A DNA stretch of 64,000 nucleotides. Source: Anisakis pegreffii. Taxonomy: Eukaryota; Nematoda; Chromadorea; Rhabditida; Anisakidae. The stretch's first letter is position 1. Each line of letters starts with the position of its first letter. The notes beneath the pieces were generated by a model that worked only from the letters and a program-made list of their open reading frames with translations, did no database searches and was not told the origin of the DNA. The DNA is taken from contig JAPYMA010000725.1 of assembly GCA_035041965.1 (NCBI GenBank), forward strand, positions 62,001-126,000, written 5' to 3'. The translations under genes were made by a program, and so were the position numbers. Shown piece by piece: positions 37,501 through 50,955 of the stretch.

Positions 37501-39646
37501 AAATGTAAATTAAAAGGCATTCGGTGGAGAACAAAATGATTCAATTGGTATGCGGGATTTCGTTAGCGAATTGGATAAATGAAATCAAGATGAGAGGTAA
37601 AAACTGGCAGTTGAGGATGTGCTCCAACCGTTTTCCTTCACGAAGTCTGGTGTAATTGGCCAAGATTGAGCGCTGAAGATCCACAAAAAGATCTGGAAGG
37701 GTGGCCACCTCATGGAGTTCTAGTTTGCTTTGATCCTTGATGTAGTGCCGAATCACCGCGTTGAAATCTAAAAATCATGATGAGAAACTCCCTTTCAGCG
37801 AGCCATCCGGAAACCGTCAAAATTTCCAGAATCTCACTGGAAACTTTCTCGATTGGATAATTTTCGGCCATCTAAAACGCGATCAGATTCAAGATCGACG
37901 AGCGCATTTCTGACATCCAAAACACGAATACTGGCAAGCAAATTCAAATCCTGACCATCGCTTCTATCCAGTCTATCATATTTAGCCTTAAGGGCTAACA
38001 GTGATTCTGCAGGCGTATCGGACTGCAGAGCTAGTACAACTCGAGTTGAATACCAACTCAGAAAGACATCTTTCACTCGTTCCAAAAATTCACCTCGTTC
38101 CGGTACAGCCACTTGCTAAAAATACGTCTCGCTCAGAAGAGCATTTGTAAAACTGCTCCCCCTTCAGTGTTTTTAGTAAATCAGTGATGTGATTGAAATG
38201 ACTAAAATATGATCATACAATTTTCCAGGTGCTCAAATCTCAATCTTTGATTGAAAATAAATTGAGCAGATCATTCAAATAGAAAAGTTTCGCATTTATT
38301 TACATTACTGAGAAGTACAAATATATCAGTGGATTTGATGCAAGGAATAAAGAAGAAGAATAAACCTTAGAGAAGATGTTATATGCGTCTTGCAAACTGA
38401 ACACAACATTCTCGGACGCAGGCTCTCCTTCGTCAAGACTTTCGATAGCTTTGACGCCTTCTTTCCATGCTATTCGAGCCTTAAGAACTTTTACTGCAAC
38501 AATTCCAACAACCAAACAACCGAAACATCGAACAATAATTCAAGAATTCACCACAACAGTGGAATTGGACAATGAACCGAACCAGAATTAATCACTAGCA
38601 AAATCTCACCCTGATAATGCTGATCAGATCGGAGGCTCGCCTATCAGCTTGATCGAAAACAGCGATTTGATCGAATTTTTTTGTTAGTTGTTGTTCCTTT
38701 GCTTGTGCCTCAACGACCACCTTCAGTCGATCACGCAATTCCAAGCAAGACTGTGCGCATGATTCGAGCGCATCTTTGTCTCTAAATATTGTTTTTTTTT
38801 GTAATAAAGCAATCTTCTGTCCATCTCAAACTGTCAACTCCATAACTGTGGATGATTTGTGACAAGGTAACAAATACGAAATTCTTTTTAAAAACTCACT
38901 CTTTCATATGATCAATTTTCGTTTTTACTGAATCGAAATTTTTTCTTGTCTCACTAATCGCTGTTTCAACCGCTTCCAACAATTCCTGCAATCAAACGGC
39001 AAGATGCTGTAAGTTCATTGCAACGAACCGATAATCTCAATAAATCCCCATCGAAAACGGCAGAATGTTAGGTGGAAGTTATACAAAAACTAGTTTGAGA
39101 AGAGAAGACCGTGGGCGAAATACCTTCCACGTGAACGAATCACAACGAATATAAATCACAACATTTCACAGAGGCTAATTTGGGTTGTGATTCAGCTGAT
39201 ATCTAATTATCTATTCAAATGACAACAACGACCCTTCTAACAGCATTATGAAAATTTCACATCCACCAATACTAAGCAAATAACAACTCAGAACCACAAG
39301 AAAAGTAAGGTTTTCATGTTAGCTCATGGAAGTGTCTCTCACATGAATTCACTATGAAAATTCCGTGAACGAACCGCCGAAGATTCTTGGCGTGAATTAA
39401 TCCATCGTACAATATCCGCTGATGTCCAATTGTCACCTAGTTGCGGAAGTTCGATCTGAAATGAAAACGAAACAATTTTTGATGATACTATCAACGAGGT
39501 TCGACGGATCAAAACGTTTCAGCAGTTATTTTCCATTAAAATTTTGAACAAATTGTGAGAGAATTTGAATGCCACCGATAAAAATGTTCAGTAATCTGAT
39601 GTATTTCTAAAAACTTAAGGAAATATTTCTAAATTACCTTTGACAT
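34558..39646 (-). CDS. cogc-7: Conserved oligomeric Golgi complex subunit 7 (COG7)
   Basis: Sixteen exons in consistent phase encode 727 aa (human COG7 is about 770). Coding exons (high to low): 39638-39646, 39375-39455, 38900-38985, 38610-38781, 38366-38479, 37845-38115, 37605-37767, 37196-37370, 36891-36987, 36796-36836, 36362-36523, 36129-36234, 35840-35989, 35417-35544, 35134-35332, 34558-34787. The start MSK-IELPQLGDNWTSADIVRWI matches the COG7 N-terminus (FSKF...DVKEWI). Near the end, MPSFGQTPNEFVTSAGVSLL and the last exon (SWWVEKCAATVQD, then LPPHLIRQFAVDYVYLADVF) align with the human C-terminus (LTPLEYISNIGQYI; ATDIDYLINVMDAL). COG7 is a lobe-B subunit of the COG tether for retrograde intra-Golgi vesicles. 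The splice choices at 38479 and 37845 were forced by reading frame and are the least certain. A short exon between residues 30 and 31 may be missing. Confidence 0.9.
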
Positions 39647-40996
39647 TTCCAACAAATGATCCACAGAAATTGATAGTCGTCAAACTTCACATACAGTTAG
39701 ATATAATCTGCCAGCAGTTATCTAACAGAAAATATATCCTCACCAAAGTTTCTAGCAAAGTTTTTGCGCAATTTGAGAAATTCCGCGGGCGTTGTCGTGA
39801 ATAGCCAATGGGCGGATATCAAAGCAGTACGAAGACAGAGAGAGAGCAGTGCGCATCAGCGATATTCACACCTTTAGGAATTGAAGAGAGCAGACGTGTG
39901 AATGAATGTGGTTGCGATGGAGAGAGCATTGAAGGTGTAATTGAAGCATCATTAGAAAATCGAAGTATCTGATAGTGAGATATTCCGAGTCTAATTTTGT
40001 GATAAATCGTATACAATTGTAGCTCGCATGAAAATCTCTATCGAAAATCGTTTCCAGTGTTCCAAGATCGTCAGGAACTTTTTCAGAGATCACCGCACCG
40101 AAGTGAGAATATTCACGAATTTTGTGACATCAGCGCATATAGGGTGCAATCATGAGGTGTGCTACGCTGGAACTGCTGTCATCGTGCTGCTTTAGTAGAC
40201 GACACCCATTGGCTAGTTTAAACTAGACCATTTTATGATTCAAATTTGCTGTGTTGGATTTGACTAGTGGCAACCAACCATTGAGGGGTGATCGCCACGG
40301 ATTCATTTCATTTCATCCACTTCAAAAACTAATCGTCATTCGACAATCGCTAAGTTGACTTTTGAAATTGACGGACGATGAAAAAGATTGGTAACAAGCG
40401 ATATGACAGATGAAAGTGAAGGCTAATGAACAAACTACACGGCTGTGTGAAACAATACCTGTGATGGTTAAAAAGTTCGGGAATAAACTGACCTATTTTG
40501 AAATGAAACATTAGAAGAAAGCACATCTCGTTCCTTGTTTCAGCCTCCTCATTAGTTGATGTTCGAAACGAAGGTTATCGTCATCCCGTTCACTCTGTAT
40601 TAATTGGCATCAACTCAGGCTATCTGAAACACTTGTAAAGATTTTAAATGGGCATAAAAACATACTTTAGTGATTCTAAACAACATTGAAATCATGCGAA
40701 TCCACCAAGTATTCATCAAATTACCGATATCATAAGTAGCGCTCAGTAAGATGGATAAATTATTAGTGCTTCTTAATTTCTTGAGAACTTATATCTCAAG
40801 AAATTGAGATCTCTGTCCGACAACATGTGCGCATTTCTTAATCTAAAAGTCATAGTTTGCAAGGTGGATGCAAAGAATATTCCGATAATGAGAAGATCTG
40901 AGGCACAGTTCACTGAAACATGACTAGCGAGAAATAACTGACGGTTCCGCAAAAGAAAACTCCGCCATGTCGATCAGCTAATAGGTTTGATAACAG
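39647..40996. other. Upstream region of COG7, nothing else recognised
   Basis: No supported gene. A small perfect 12-bp-arm palindrome lies at 40775-40805 (aatttcttgaga / tctcaagaaatt, 7-base loop). Confidence 0.4.
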
Positions 40997-41404
40997 TTAG
41001 CAATTTAGTTCAGGATATGAAGGTAAGGTGATAATCACGTACTCTGAATTTTTAATGTGAGACAAATTGACTGTGAAAGGTATTGGAAACAAATTTGAGA
41101 TGAGAAATGAATTAATGAGAGGTGTGATGAATTTGAAGTCAGTTGAGAGAAGGAGTTCCAGAAGTTCGGTAGGAACAAATGAGCTCTTCATAACTGTTTC
41201 ATTTGACAGTTGAAAAAATTGAGTTGATGAGCTCCAATGATCCACTGTATTTGATTCAGTGCTTTTTATGGGCACCTTTTATGGGTATTTGAATTTGCTG
41301 CCTGCTACAAAGATTCGGAATGAAATGTTATGTTCCTGTGCAAAAGCACAGATGATATCAGGACACATTGCTTTGGTCAGACGAACAGAAATTTCAGCTA
41401 TTCC
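40997..41404 (-). pseudogene. BPI/LBP-like C-terminal fragment with in-frame stop
   Basis: On the minus strand one frame runs from 41404 to a stop at 40997, interrupted by a single TAA at 41279-41281. The downstream part contains FVPTELLELLLS, then ITPLINSFLISNLFPIPF and a hydrophobic tail VIITLPSY. This matches the end of BPI/LBP/CETP-family lipid-binding proteins (F-x-x-ELLE-LL, P-x-x-N, FP(L/I)P, V-x-L), a family with nematode members such as NRF-5. No upstream exons were found. Either this is a decayed gene fragment, or the TAA lies in an intron and the last exon starts at 41244 (acceptor aatacag, phase 1) with the rest of the gene unseen. The family call rests on a short motif. Confidence 0.35.
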
Positions 41405-41646
41405 TTTCAAAAGTTCAAGGGATCAGGGTCTTACGCAATTGACGGTTTCTTGATCATTTGACTGAGTCAAAAACAGTCAACTAAACATTCAGAATGATTT
41501 TCAAGGAACATGTCAGACTCAGTGTAAAGAGTAAATAAAATGACCAAGAATGTTATGAAACTGAATAATTTCAAATATGTTACCCAGTGCTTACAACTGA
41601 TTAATTATATGAGCAAGACGGAATAGAATCTGTTCACGTATTTCAG

Positions 41647-41918
41647 TGCAATATGAATATTTACAAAATGAACGTGATAACGTCAAATACATCACAAATT
41701 CAGAATACGCTAAGATATTGCAGAAAAAACTGTTCAGGAACCCAGTGGTAAACATCGGTTTTTTCTTCATTTGTTCCATATATTTTCAGATGTGGCCCAT
41801 CGAGACTTCTTTGCAAAACAAGCAATCAAGTGACTTCGACTCGCCTAAGATGTTGAACGATGACTTGAAATCAAGTCATGACTATTCCAGACATGCTTCA
41901 TCTGCACGTGCAAAATAA
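41647..41918 (+). CDS. Possible 3' exons of an unrecognised plus-strand gene
   Basis: After an acceptor tatttcag, exon 41647-41747 reads QYEYLQNERDNVKYITNSEY and continues LQKKLFRNPV. A GTAAAC donor follows, then a 42-base segment ending in tattttcag, then exon 41790-41918 (MWPIETSLQNKQSSDFDS, to a stop). The 42-base segment has no stop and keeps frame; read through, it would add a hydrophobic stretch (NIGFFFICSIYF), so splicing versus a membrane segment is open. No upstream exon or start codon was found. It overlaps no other supported gene but opposes the BPI-like fragment. Confidence 0.25.
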
Positions 41919-43707
41919 TCATCCTCTAGTTTGGTCTGAAAATCGTGAATATGAAATGAGAAGGCAGCTACTTGACAATGATTGGACTGAATTGGAGAAT
42001 TAAATGTTAGTAGAAGCTCTCGGCTTAGTTCTATTTTCCTCAATCTCATTTTATTGTTGGCCGTAAGTATTTTGTTATTAGGTGGTCGAATTGAGCCTGC
42101 AAATGCAAATGGTTAAGTGCTGAATTACTCGAATCGTGATTACTGAAGCATTTCCTGAGAAGCCATCACTTCTTTTACGTGAATTCATTGACATTAATGG
42201 AAACCAATCCTCGTTTTCAATTCAGCCTTAATAGTGACTGCGTTCATTCACAAGCAGCGATTCGTCCGCTTCTTCATGAATACTTGATTCAGTGTACTTT
42301 CAAATAGAAACGATTCGGCGGACGAGAAGGTAGAGAAGCTTCAAATAACTCTTCTCAATTAAGGTAGTCTTTGTCATTCACTCATTTCTGAGTTCTTTCA
42401 TTGCCAGATCTATCCCCGATAGGATTAATCTTCTATTCTACTACGATTACCTGATTTCAGTTCACAGTCATTGTTTTCGAGATAATCGCTTTGATAGAGC
42501 TCAGTTTCGACTCCTCCTTATCTCCGCTTCATTCAGTGCCATCTCTAAGCAACACTATTGCTGCTTAGCAATGAAAATCTGCATTTTGGAAGTGAAGTAA
42601 CTGTTCGAAGTTTCAGTCCATCCACCTGATTGATTGTTTTGAATCGTGGTACGCTATGCGAGTTGTCTATGATTGTGTGATGATACTCTTTTTTATTCTC
42701 TCTTTTCGAGTATAAATCAATCACATTCTGTCAGTATTATATGTGGAATTTATCTACTTGTGCCGAGATGTTGACAGTTTAGCAGCACCATGACTGACAG
42801 CGTGTCAAGTTCTTTGACGTGTCAAGTTGTTTGTTCGACTGAATTTTGCTGGCCTTATGCACTGATATAGCAAATTGGGAAATGAATATTTCAATGGCTG
42901 ATTTGAATTGTTGAACGGTGAATTATTTCGTGATTCAATGATTGATTTGAATTATTTCGTTGAGCACAATGGCAATCAAACAACGCCTAACGACATCAAT
43001 CAAAAACTTCAGTCTGAGTTTGGAACGAATTTAAACAAACGAAACCGATAAAATTCCGTTTCCGCTTTTCAAATGCCTTCTAAATGTGCTTAACAGGCGA
43101 GTGGAAAACGATGGATGTTTTAGTGAGTCGAGTGTTGACTTGACGAGTGGATGCAGTCAGGCTTGCATGTGTAATTGCAATTAGCACGATTCAACTTGAT
43201 TAGCGATGAATTCACTCAAGCAATTGCATTCACTCGCACATTAATCCACTCCTATAATCTACTCCTAAAACTATGTAATTACATGTTATTGTGAGCATGT
43301 TACCGTCGAATCTCACAACGTCAGTCATTTATTTCTCTTATCGCCTTGTTGTTTGAACGACTAACGATAGTTCACAGATTGGAAATGACGACGACTCATT
43401 CTGAAGTCTGAAGCCAGTGGTTGTTCAGTGATCTTGAACGTATCCTCATTTTGTTTTCTCACGAGTTATTTATCCAGAGTGTCTTAATGCGTTCTCCCTG
43501 AATTATGCAGTTGCTTTGTGCTCAGCTAGTTACTGGTTGAAGCGCATTTCGTGGTGAAATGGAAAGAAATTGTTTTTGGTTGAAAGGATCGACGCTACCG
43601 TTTAAAGGAGCCGCAAATGAAACGCTTTTTACGGTAACCTGCTCTTGAATGGTGTTCAAAATTGAAATTTAAAGGACTTGTGTTGCGCTTGATTACGAGA
43701 GCAGTTT
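41919..43707. other. Intergenic stretch, nothing recognised
   Basis: No supported gene; some short internal direct repeats (for example around 42805-42835 and 42898-42960). Confidence 0.4.
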
Positions 43708-43941
43708 TCATCTGTTGGGAATTTTGTGAAACGTTTCTTGACAAGGTGTCATGATGAGCCACCGCCGCCGCCGTTTATTCGCTTCACCGATTGCCTTTTT
43801 CTTCGAAGCAATTTCAATTTCAATCATTTCATCATAGACGGATGACTTGTCAGTCAGCGACACATAATCATTTTTGATCACATGAAAGTGAATCGGAGTT
43901 TTCCTCACATTTTTTTCTCAATAACTAAACCCTTCTTGAAA
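43708..43941 (-). CDS. Unassigned open frame, about 77 codons
   Basis: A minus-strand frame (RFKKGLVIEKNVRKTPIHF...IEIEIASKKK...NKRRRRW) has a charged, coding-like composition, including four CGG arginine codons. It has no convincing start ATG. I found no partner exons and recognise no domain, so chance is quite possible. Confidence 0.2.
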
Positions 43942-46900
43942 CGTCAACATTGAAATTTTGAAACATTGAAAGACTCTCTCATCACAGGCATATCCAACGT
44001 TTTGGACGTTTTTTGCGTGGTATTTTGACAAGGATTTCGAGGTATATCCTTCTCAATTATTATTTTCGATATATTTTGAATATAATTATTACATCGTTCA
44101 CATTGCAGGGAAGATTTGAATTTTGTTGACGTTTTTCATCTGAATGGCGCATTCACTTTATCAACTATTAGCGATTCATAACTTCAGCGCTTCAGAACGA
44201 TTCATAATTTATTAGTTTCTTGCGATTCATAACTCTTCATGTTTATGCCATCGATTCATCGCATTGCCTGGATACAATTATATCGTTGTGTTTCTCCCGT
44301 TTACACATCATCGTTTGTATCCTTAGGGAAGTAGAAAGTTCCCAAAGTAGGAAGTTTTTAGTTGATGAGTTATGAGTTAATAATCAATATAGGCAGAGAA
44401 CGAGGAAGCGATCAATCAAAACTCACAGCTAGCATGTTCGAAATGTTTTGGCTAGTTCTTTCCTAAACTTATGCCGATAAACGTGTGCTACGTATCTCCC
44501 TTTGATCGCCATTTGAAACGTAATTTATTAATCAAAAACAGAATCAAAAGTTGTCGAAAGAAGGTTTTTGAATTGTTCAGATACGGATCACTAATGAACC
44601 TGTTGCTCCCTAATGGTCAGTCGTGATCGCTCTATAAATAATTAACAGCTAAGTTTCAATAAATCCCTGTGCATTTCCACATTCCTGCAATCTAGGCAAA
44701 CTTCATCACAGTCTGTCTAATGTGCAAATGGCCATTGCTTGGTTTATCACTTGGAGTCTCCTTTTTTGTAACAAACTCATTAATGACATGGAATGGAGAT
44801 TCATATCGATCATGTTGATGATTCGCTCTTGGATTCCCACAAAGCTTCCGAGATGCCGTTATTTCGTTGTGAGAAAATGACACCATCCATTTCTTTGGGA
44901 GCCTTCTCTTTAATGGGTGGATGACATAGAGACTGAATTCGTGATTTTGATAAGTTTAGTTCCATGAATCCAGCTTTATTAAAATTACTTCGCGCATGTA
45001 GATATATGAGTAGATCTGTATACCAATTATCATCCTGTTCGCTTAACATTTTTGATTAAGAGCGCTAAAGGAATATTTTGGAAATGTTGCAACATGCGAT
45101 CGTTTCGTAGTTTTTCAACACGGTGTCTAAAACATATTCCCGTTTTCTTGGTATGTTTTCTTTTCAGAGCACATGAAAATGATCAAGAAAATTTTTACCA
45201 GTCGTGAAGCACTGATTCAATTCAATTCGCGTTTATTACAGTGCTCTTGCAAGAGATTTTGTTGAGTTGTAAAAATTTATGTCACCATTTGTTAGCAATT
45301 TTCATTTTATATCACTCATAAGCGCACCGGTGGAAATGTAATTGTGTTAGTGGACCTGCACGGTAATGAGACAAACAACATCATATTTGCTCAGTTTTCT
45401 TGATTTAATTGAATATGACTAGAGTTGCGAATCGACAAGCTCTTCTTCGATAGCTACGACCTTATACCCTAGCTGTGCCCACGAAATTCACTTCTCCAAT
45501 GTCATCAACTGATCAGCCACATCGGTTGCAACAGCTTCAACCCTGTTTATGTGATCATCAGTAGAGTGCAATATTAAGGAGTGTTGTTTGGGAGCGAAAC
45601 CTCTTCGATGGGAGTTCATCATTGGAGCTACTTGGAATTGTGCAGAATTTGGAGAAAAACGAGCAGCAATGTGCGCTTTATCAGTGATACTTGCATCGAA
45701 TTACGATTCGTTGTGTGCTTTTCACTTACAATTCACTAGAAGATGACAGCTGTAGCTGAGAGGGTGTATCAATAAGTTCTTGAAAATGATCCACTTTAGG
45801 TGCAATTTTCCGGCAGAGATGCTTATTTGATGCGATCGACCACAAAGTGCATTGCAGTCGCCTTTTTGATCTATTCGATTCACTTTCTAAAGAATTGCTT
45901 AATGAGTTTTTGCTTTGAATTCTGTCTGTCCAAGAGGATTGGCGCAAATGACAAGAATCTAAGAAAAATCGAAGCATCTGAGAGATCATTTTAGAGATAA
46001 CAGACAACTGATTGGATGGCTGTAAAAGATTCAGAAATTTTCTTCGGCTATTATGCGAGTTGATTTGATGGTTCACATGAGGAATGCGCATTCACTCGTT
46101 CATCATGAAGAATGTCTGATTCTGGATGATTGCTTTGTTGTTTACGCTTGCGTTCACTTTCAAACGGTTCGTTCGCTCATTAATCAAGCAGGCATGTTCA
46201 TTTTTCAGCGCTGCGATTCATTTCGGCAAATTCATAATAATCTTTTATTTGAAGCTTGAAAACAACAAAAATTATACGTTGAAGCCGAATTGATGTGGAT
46301 AAGACAAAATAAAGCAAGGTAAGAAAGGTGAATCGATGCAGCGATGCGATGTAATAGTGTCGGTAAGATCGCTACACCAATGCTATGTAAGGACAGGTAA
46401 GTAAATATCGTTAGCTGAATGAATTGACTTCCGAGAAGGAAGAAGTTTTCAATCAAACTGAAAAAATTTATTCGATGTTCGAACCTTGACTGAAGAAAGA
46501 TATGATTAATGCATAGGTTGCCTCTCGTCTTCGTCCAGTGCAACAATTTATCCGCCCTTTTGACTGTGCTCATTGACTAGGAGCATTTTTGTCAACGGAC
46601 TCCCTAGAGCAGCAACGATACTTTTGCTGTTATATTCATTGGAATGTTGCTGCTACTGCTACTGCAGTTAGCTAAAATGGGCAGTGAAATAACCCTAAAA
46701 ATGGTAAGGAGATGAATCGGTGCGCTTTTGTGGCTGTTGAGGCACAAGCATTACTGGATTTCGCGGCTCGTTTAGGCTTGTTGATTAATCATGCAAGGTT
46801 TCTGCACTGACAATCAATGTGTGCTTGCATGCGATGAATTTTTAAAGATCACTGGAGCAGCGGGTGACGATGGCAATATATGCATGAATTATTTGCATTT

Positions 46901-49900
46901 TCGCACGAAAATTATACGTTTGCCAATCAGAAAACATCCCGTCAGAGATCCACATATTGCTAACCTTAATATATTCGGCTCACATCTGATCGTGTCACAT
47001 AATCAAATTTCCTTTTCACAACTCGTCAGTACGTTCGAAACAAGAGCAAATAAATCAATTGAAGATTATAAATTCAATTCACCAGCATGAACTAACTCTA
47101 TGCACGATCGTTTCAGTGAGTTACTGGAAGTCACATTCGCGAATTGGATTTTTTTAAAATCCAACTGCAATTCACAGTATGTTCTGAACTCACCGGGAAA
47201 CTAAAACTACCGGACAAAGAGTCTAACTAGGATTTCAGGGAGAAAATTACCGTTTGAAGCGGAATTCTGATGTGAATGCTGCATTATACTTTTGACTGCG
47301 TCAATGACTGCTATTTATAGTAGCAATCATTGTCGTTGATTGTTGTACGAGACGAGAGAATAATGAAGACGTGAGTTTAATGGACAATTCAACTCAATCA
47401 CCTTGTCGAGACCAAGTTTCATAAGCGTCAACGGTACGTAGCAGCAAAATGACAGAAAAAAACAAAATGCCAAAACTTAGTGTTATGCATTCATGATAGA
47501 GCCAATGAAATGTTTAAGAAATGCTCATTGTCAGATGATTGATGCCAGTAATGATGGCTTTACTCGGCAAGCATTCAGCTTGCGTTGGCCGTTTCAGATT
47601 TGTTCATGATAGAAGAATTTCCTAAAGTAGTTCCACAATTGAACGATGATTACGAAAATTGCTATGTAATGGTTGGTTGTCTTGGAATTTTGTGAAAATT
47701 TCTGAAAAAAAGTGCATGAGTAAGTTAAAGTAATCAGATCACGCAACAGATTATTTCGTTGATCATCACGAAGCATGAGTCGACAATTTCTACGAATTCA
47801 ACTTTATCAGCGCTCAAAATACCGCTTGAAAGTGCCGCTTTAGCATCACATCACCTTACACTATGATTAGCAATTTAAATATCAACGATTGTTTCTAGTT
47901 CTGTTTCTGGTTCGGCATTGTCATTTGATTTTGGTACCACATGAATGAACAGATTTTAGGTGTCAAGTTCACAATCAATTTGAACATATCTCAAATTTCG
48001 GCATTAAGAATTCACTTCATATTCGTCGCTTATGGAGGCACAAAAAACTGTGTAGTGCATTTTATGATGGATGATATGATAATTGAAGGACTGAATAAGT
48101 CCATTTATTTCCGCATTTGGAATTCATGAGAACGAAGGTGACACATGGAAATAATGACTTGATGTGTGCAAGTTTTCCGTGATTTAACACCAACAATGTG
48201 GATAATAAAACAAGCATTTTGTGCTGCGAGACGAATGAACAGAAAAATTCGTGAAAGGAATCGGATGCTGTCTGCCGCTCACGCAATCACATAATTGGAA
48301 TCGTTACCGAGAATGGATGAAGCGTGTGATCGAATGCGACTCTCCAAATAAATCAGCATATGTAGTCGTTGAAGGTGGCAAGCAAATTACGAGGTTGCTG
48401 ACAGCCGGAAATTTTGACTGATATTTTCAAGAATTCGCCCGAATTCAGCATGATCGAGAGTGAATTGCTTCAGCTCATACTTGCGATGTGATCCTGTGAA
48501 ATGCAGGACTGCTTTCCCGGAACTATCACATTTCAAATTTGCATCCCCTCTTTCGTGTGAATGATCATTCCTCTTTATATCAATGTTAGAAAATCTGAGC
48601 CTGAAATGTGCAGAATCGTTTTGAATAGATTTAAATATCTCATCATTCTTGAGTAAAAAAATCCTCCAAGAAACGGCTGTTTAAGGTAGCGTTCATTTCA
48701 CAGATTTTTTCTAAAAATTGTTTGAATGTTATGATAAGCGTTCAGTGCTGGATATGATAACTTGTGGTTAGAATATAGTGAATGAATTGATAAGCTAAAA
48801 CGAGCAAAAATAATGTGCAAGAAATACATACATGCAATGTGCGTTAACGTATGGATTTTTAATGTGTTTTATAATTCGAATACGTTTCGACAAGGTTGAC
48901 ATTAGATCTCATTACGATGACGATAACAATTCTCCCGATAACAACATTACAATTCTCCTGACAATTATTATTCAATTTTAATGCATTCTTCACGAATTAC
49001 GTTTTTAATTTATTTTCGTTCAGGCATTCACCTCACTCTTGCTTGTGCGCAATGCCTATGTTGGCTTTTGAAAATTCGATCCGAACACTGCTCAGAAGTG
49101 ACTATTCGAGCGGTAATTAGCCTAGGAAGATGAATATCCTGGATAAGTTCGAATTCTGATCAGATTTTTGATGCTAACAAATTTAATGATTTCCGTGAAT
49201 TTCCGGAAAATTATCTATTTCGAAGTTTGCTAATTCTATCCCATTTCTTCGCTCCTCTGATGTCTTGTACCTCCAGATGTCATGTACCTCTGATATCCTA
49301 TCATGTTTGGTGGCACATTCCGTTCTTAAAAGCTTCTTTCTTCGGAGAGCTAATGAAAATGAACTAATGAGAAGGATTCATCGTAAGCGTATGCGTGAAC
49401 AAGTTTAGTTTGCGTGCTGCACACGATATTCTGATTCAGTCTCAGTTTGAAACGTCTCGATTTAGTCACGATCGCTGATGTCTGCATGACGATAATCAAT
49501 GTGATATCTTTGCGCATTCTCTCAAAACTCTCCGAAAATTCCATCACCAATGGTAATGAGACGACAGCTAATCAGTTATGCATTAGATTTTCTGTGTGCA
49601 CGACGGTAACGTTGAAAAATTGTTTTGCACTTCTATACGCTCATTCCCAGTGTGGATTTTTTGTAGTTCTTGAGACGTTTTGACATATGAGAGTTTAACA
49701 ACCTAATATGATAGTTGGCAATTACGAAAGTTCTTTCAATCATTTGATGCATTCTAATGATTTGGTCGTGGACATTTCTGTCATTTATGCATTGCTATGT
49801 AAGGGCGTCTTGGCCAATCGAACGAGGATAATCTGAATGCATTTTCAAATATTCTCATCGTTGTCAGCTATCGTTTGCGCTCGTTTCTCGCCTTTATATT

Positions 49901-50955
49901 GCGAGTTTCAGCCGGTGATTGATGTTTTGCTGATCGCTGATGGAGTGTTTAGTTGATGTTTTACATACACATCAATACACATAGCCATCGAATGTACTTT
50001 TGTTATTGTGTTGCTATCCTAAAACAATGTATGTTCATTAGCCGCATCGATGCTGGTTTATATGCATACTGCTAAACAACATTGCATGCCTGATGAGCTG
50101 GTTTTGTTCAGGAACTGAGGAATGTGATCGAGAAGCTATTTGTTTAGTTATGATTGCTTCATATAGATTACTTCATGTGGATTATCATATTTTTATATTT
50201 TTAAATGTTGCATTCATGATAGCAACACGGATTCCCATTGAGAACCCATCAGAAAGATGAAACCGCGATTCATTAATATCATGATGTGCAATGGGAGGGT
50301 TTCTTTTCGGATTAGGTGACAGAACTATTTGTCACAATGACTTTAAACTACTCAGATGTTATGCCCATAGACTCGAGGATCTATCACAGTTTTGGTTTCT
50401 ACAATAGCCAGCAGAATCAATGCACATTGGCTTCTGATTCCGAATCATCGCAATAATGACAGAGCTTCTCAGTGCTCTACGAGAATTATGCTAGTTTATC
50501 AAAAGTTGTCGATGACATATCTCGTTGCTAGAGCTGAACTGCTCTGTGGAGATCACCACAGAGTTGCCAGTGATAAAAGCATACTAGCAATCATGATACA
50601 TGAAAAATTTCTCCAGAAACAGTGGGATGAAAAGAAAGCGATATAATTCTCTGTCTTGCCAAGGTGTACTGCGGCGATAATTCAATCGAGAGTCTGCCAA
50701 TTACATGCTTTGACAAACCGTTGCGTTGTTATTGAATGATTCATAAAGGTTGCACAATTATTTATGGTTATTCAAGCATGTTGTTATGCAGTTGTTTCTT
50801 GACAGCAGGAACTGTACTATCCGACAATTGATCAGCTAATTGTTACTACGCATCAATTAGCTGACCAACTCATCATCACAAGCTCGTAATCAATTATAAC
50901 TGGTAATCATCAAAGACCGATGCATCATATGAGGATCACATCAAGGAAAAATCGA
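43942..50955. other. Gene-poor stretch, nothing recognised
   Basis: About 7 kb with only scattered short open frames and no family motifs, tRNA-like folds or clear mobile-element ends. A small inverted repeat (caattgatcagctaattg and its partner) occurs at about 50828-50872. Confidence 0.35.

Noticed and set aside
34558..39646. RINT1/TIP20-type tether as the identity of the 34.6-39.6 kb gene
   Set aside because: The N- and C-terminal exons align with COG7 specifically and not with RINT1 motifs.
45726..46091. 121-codon minus-strand open frame
   Set aside because: Ser-rich, no domain, no supporting splice or start context. One or two frames of this length are expected by chance in 64 kb; a similar one (11233-11610) lies inside an MTA intron.
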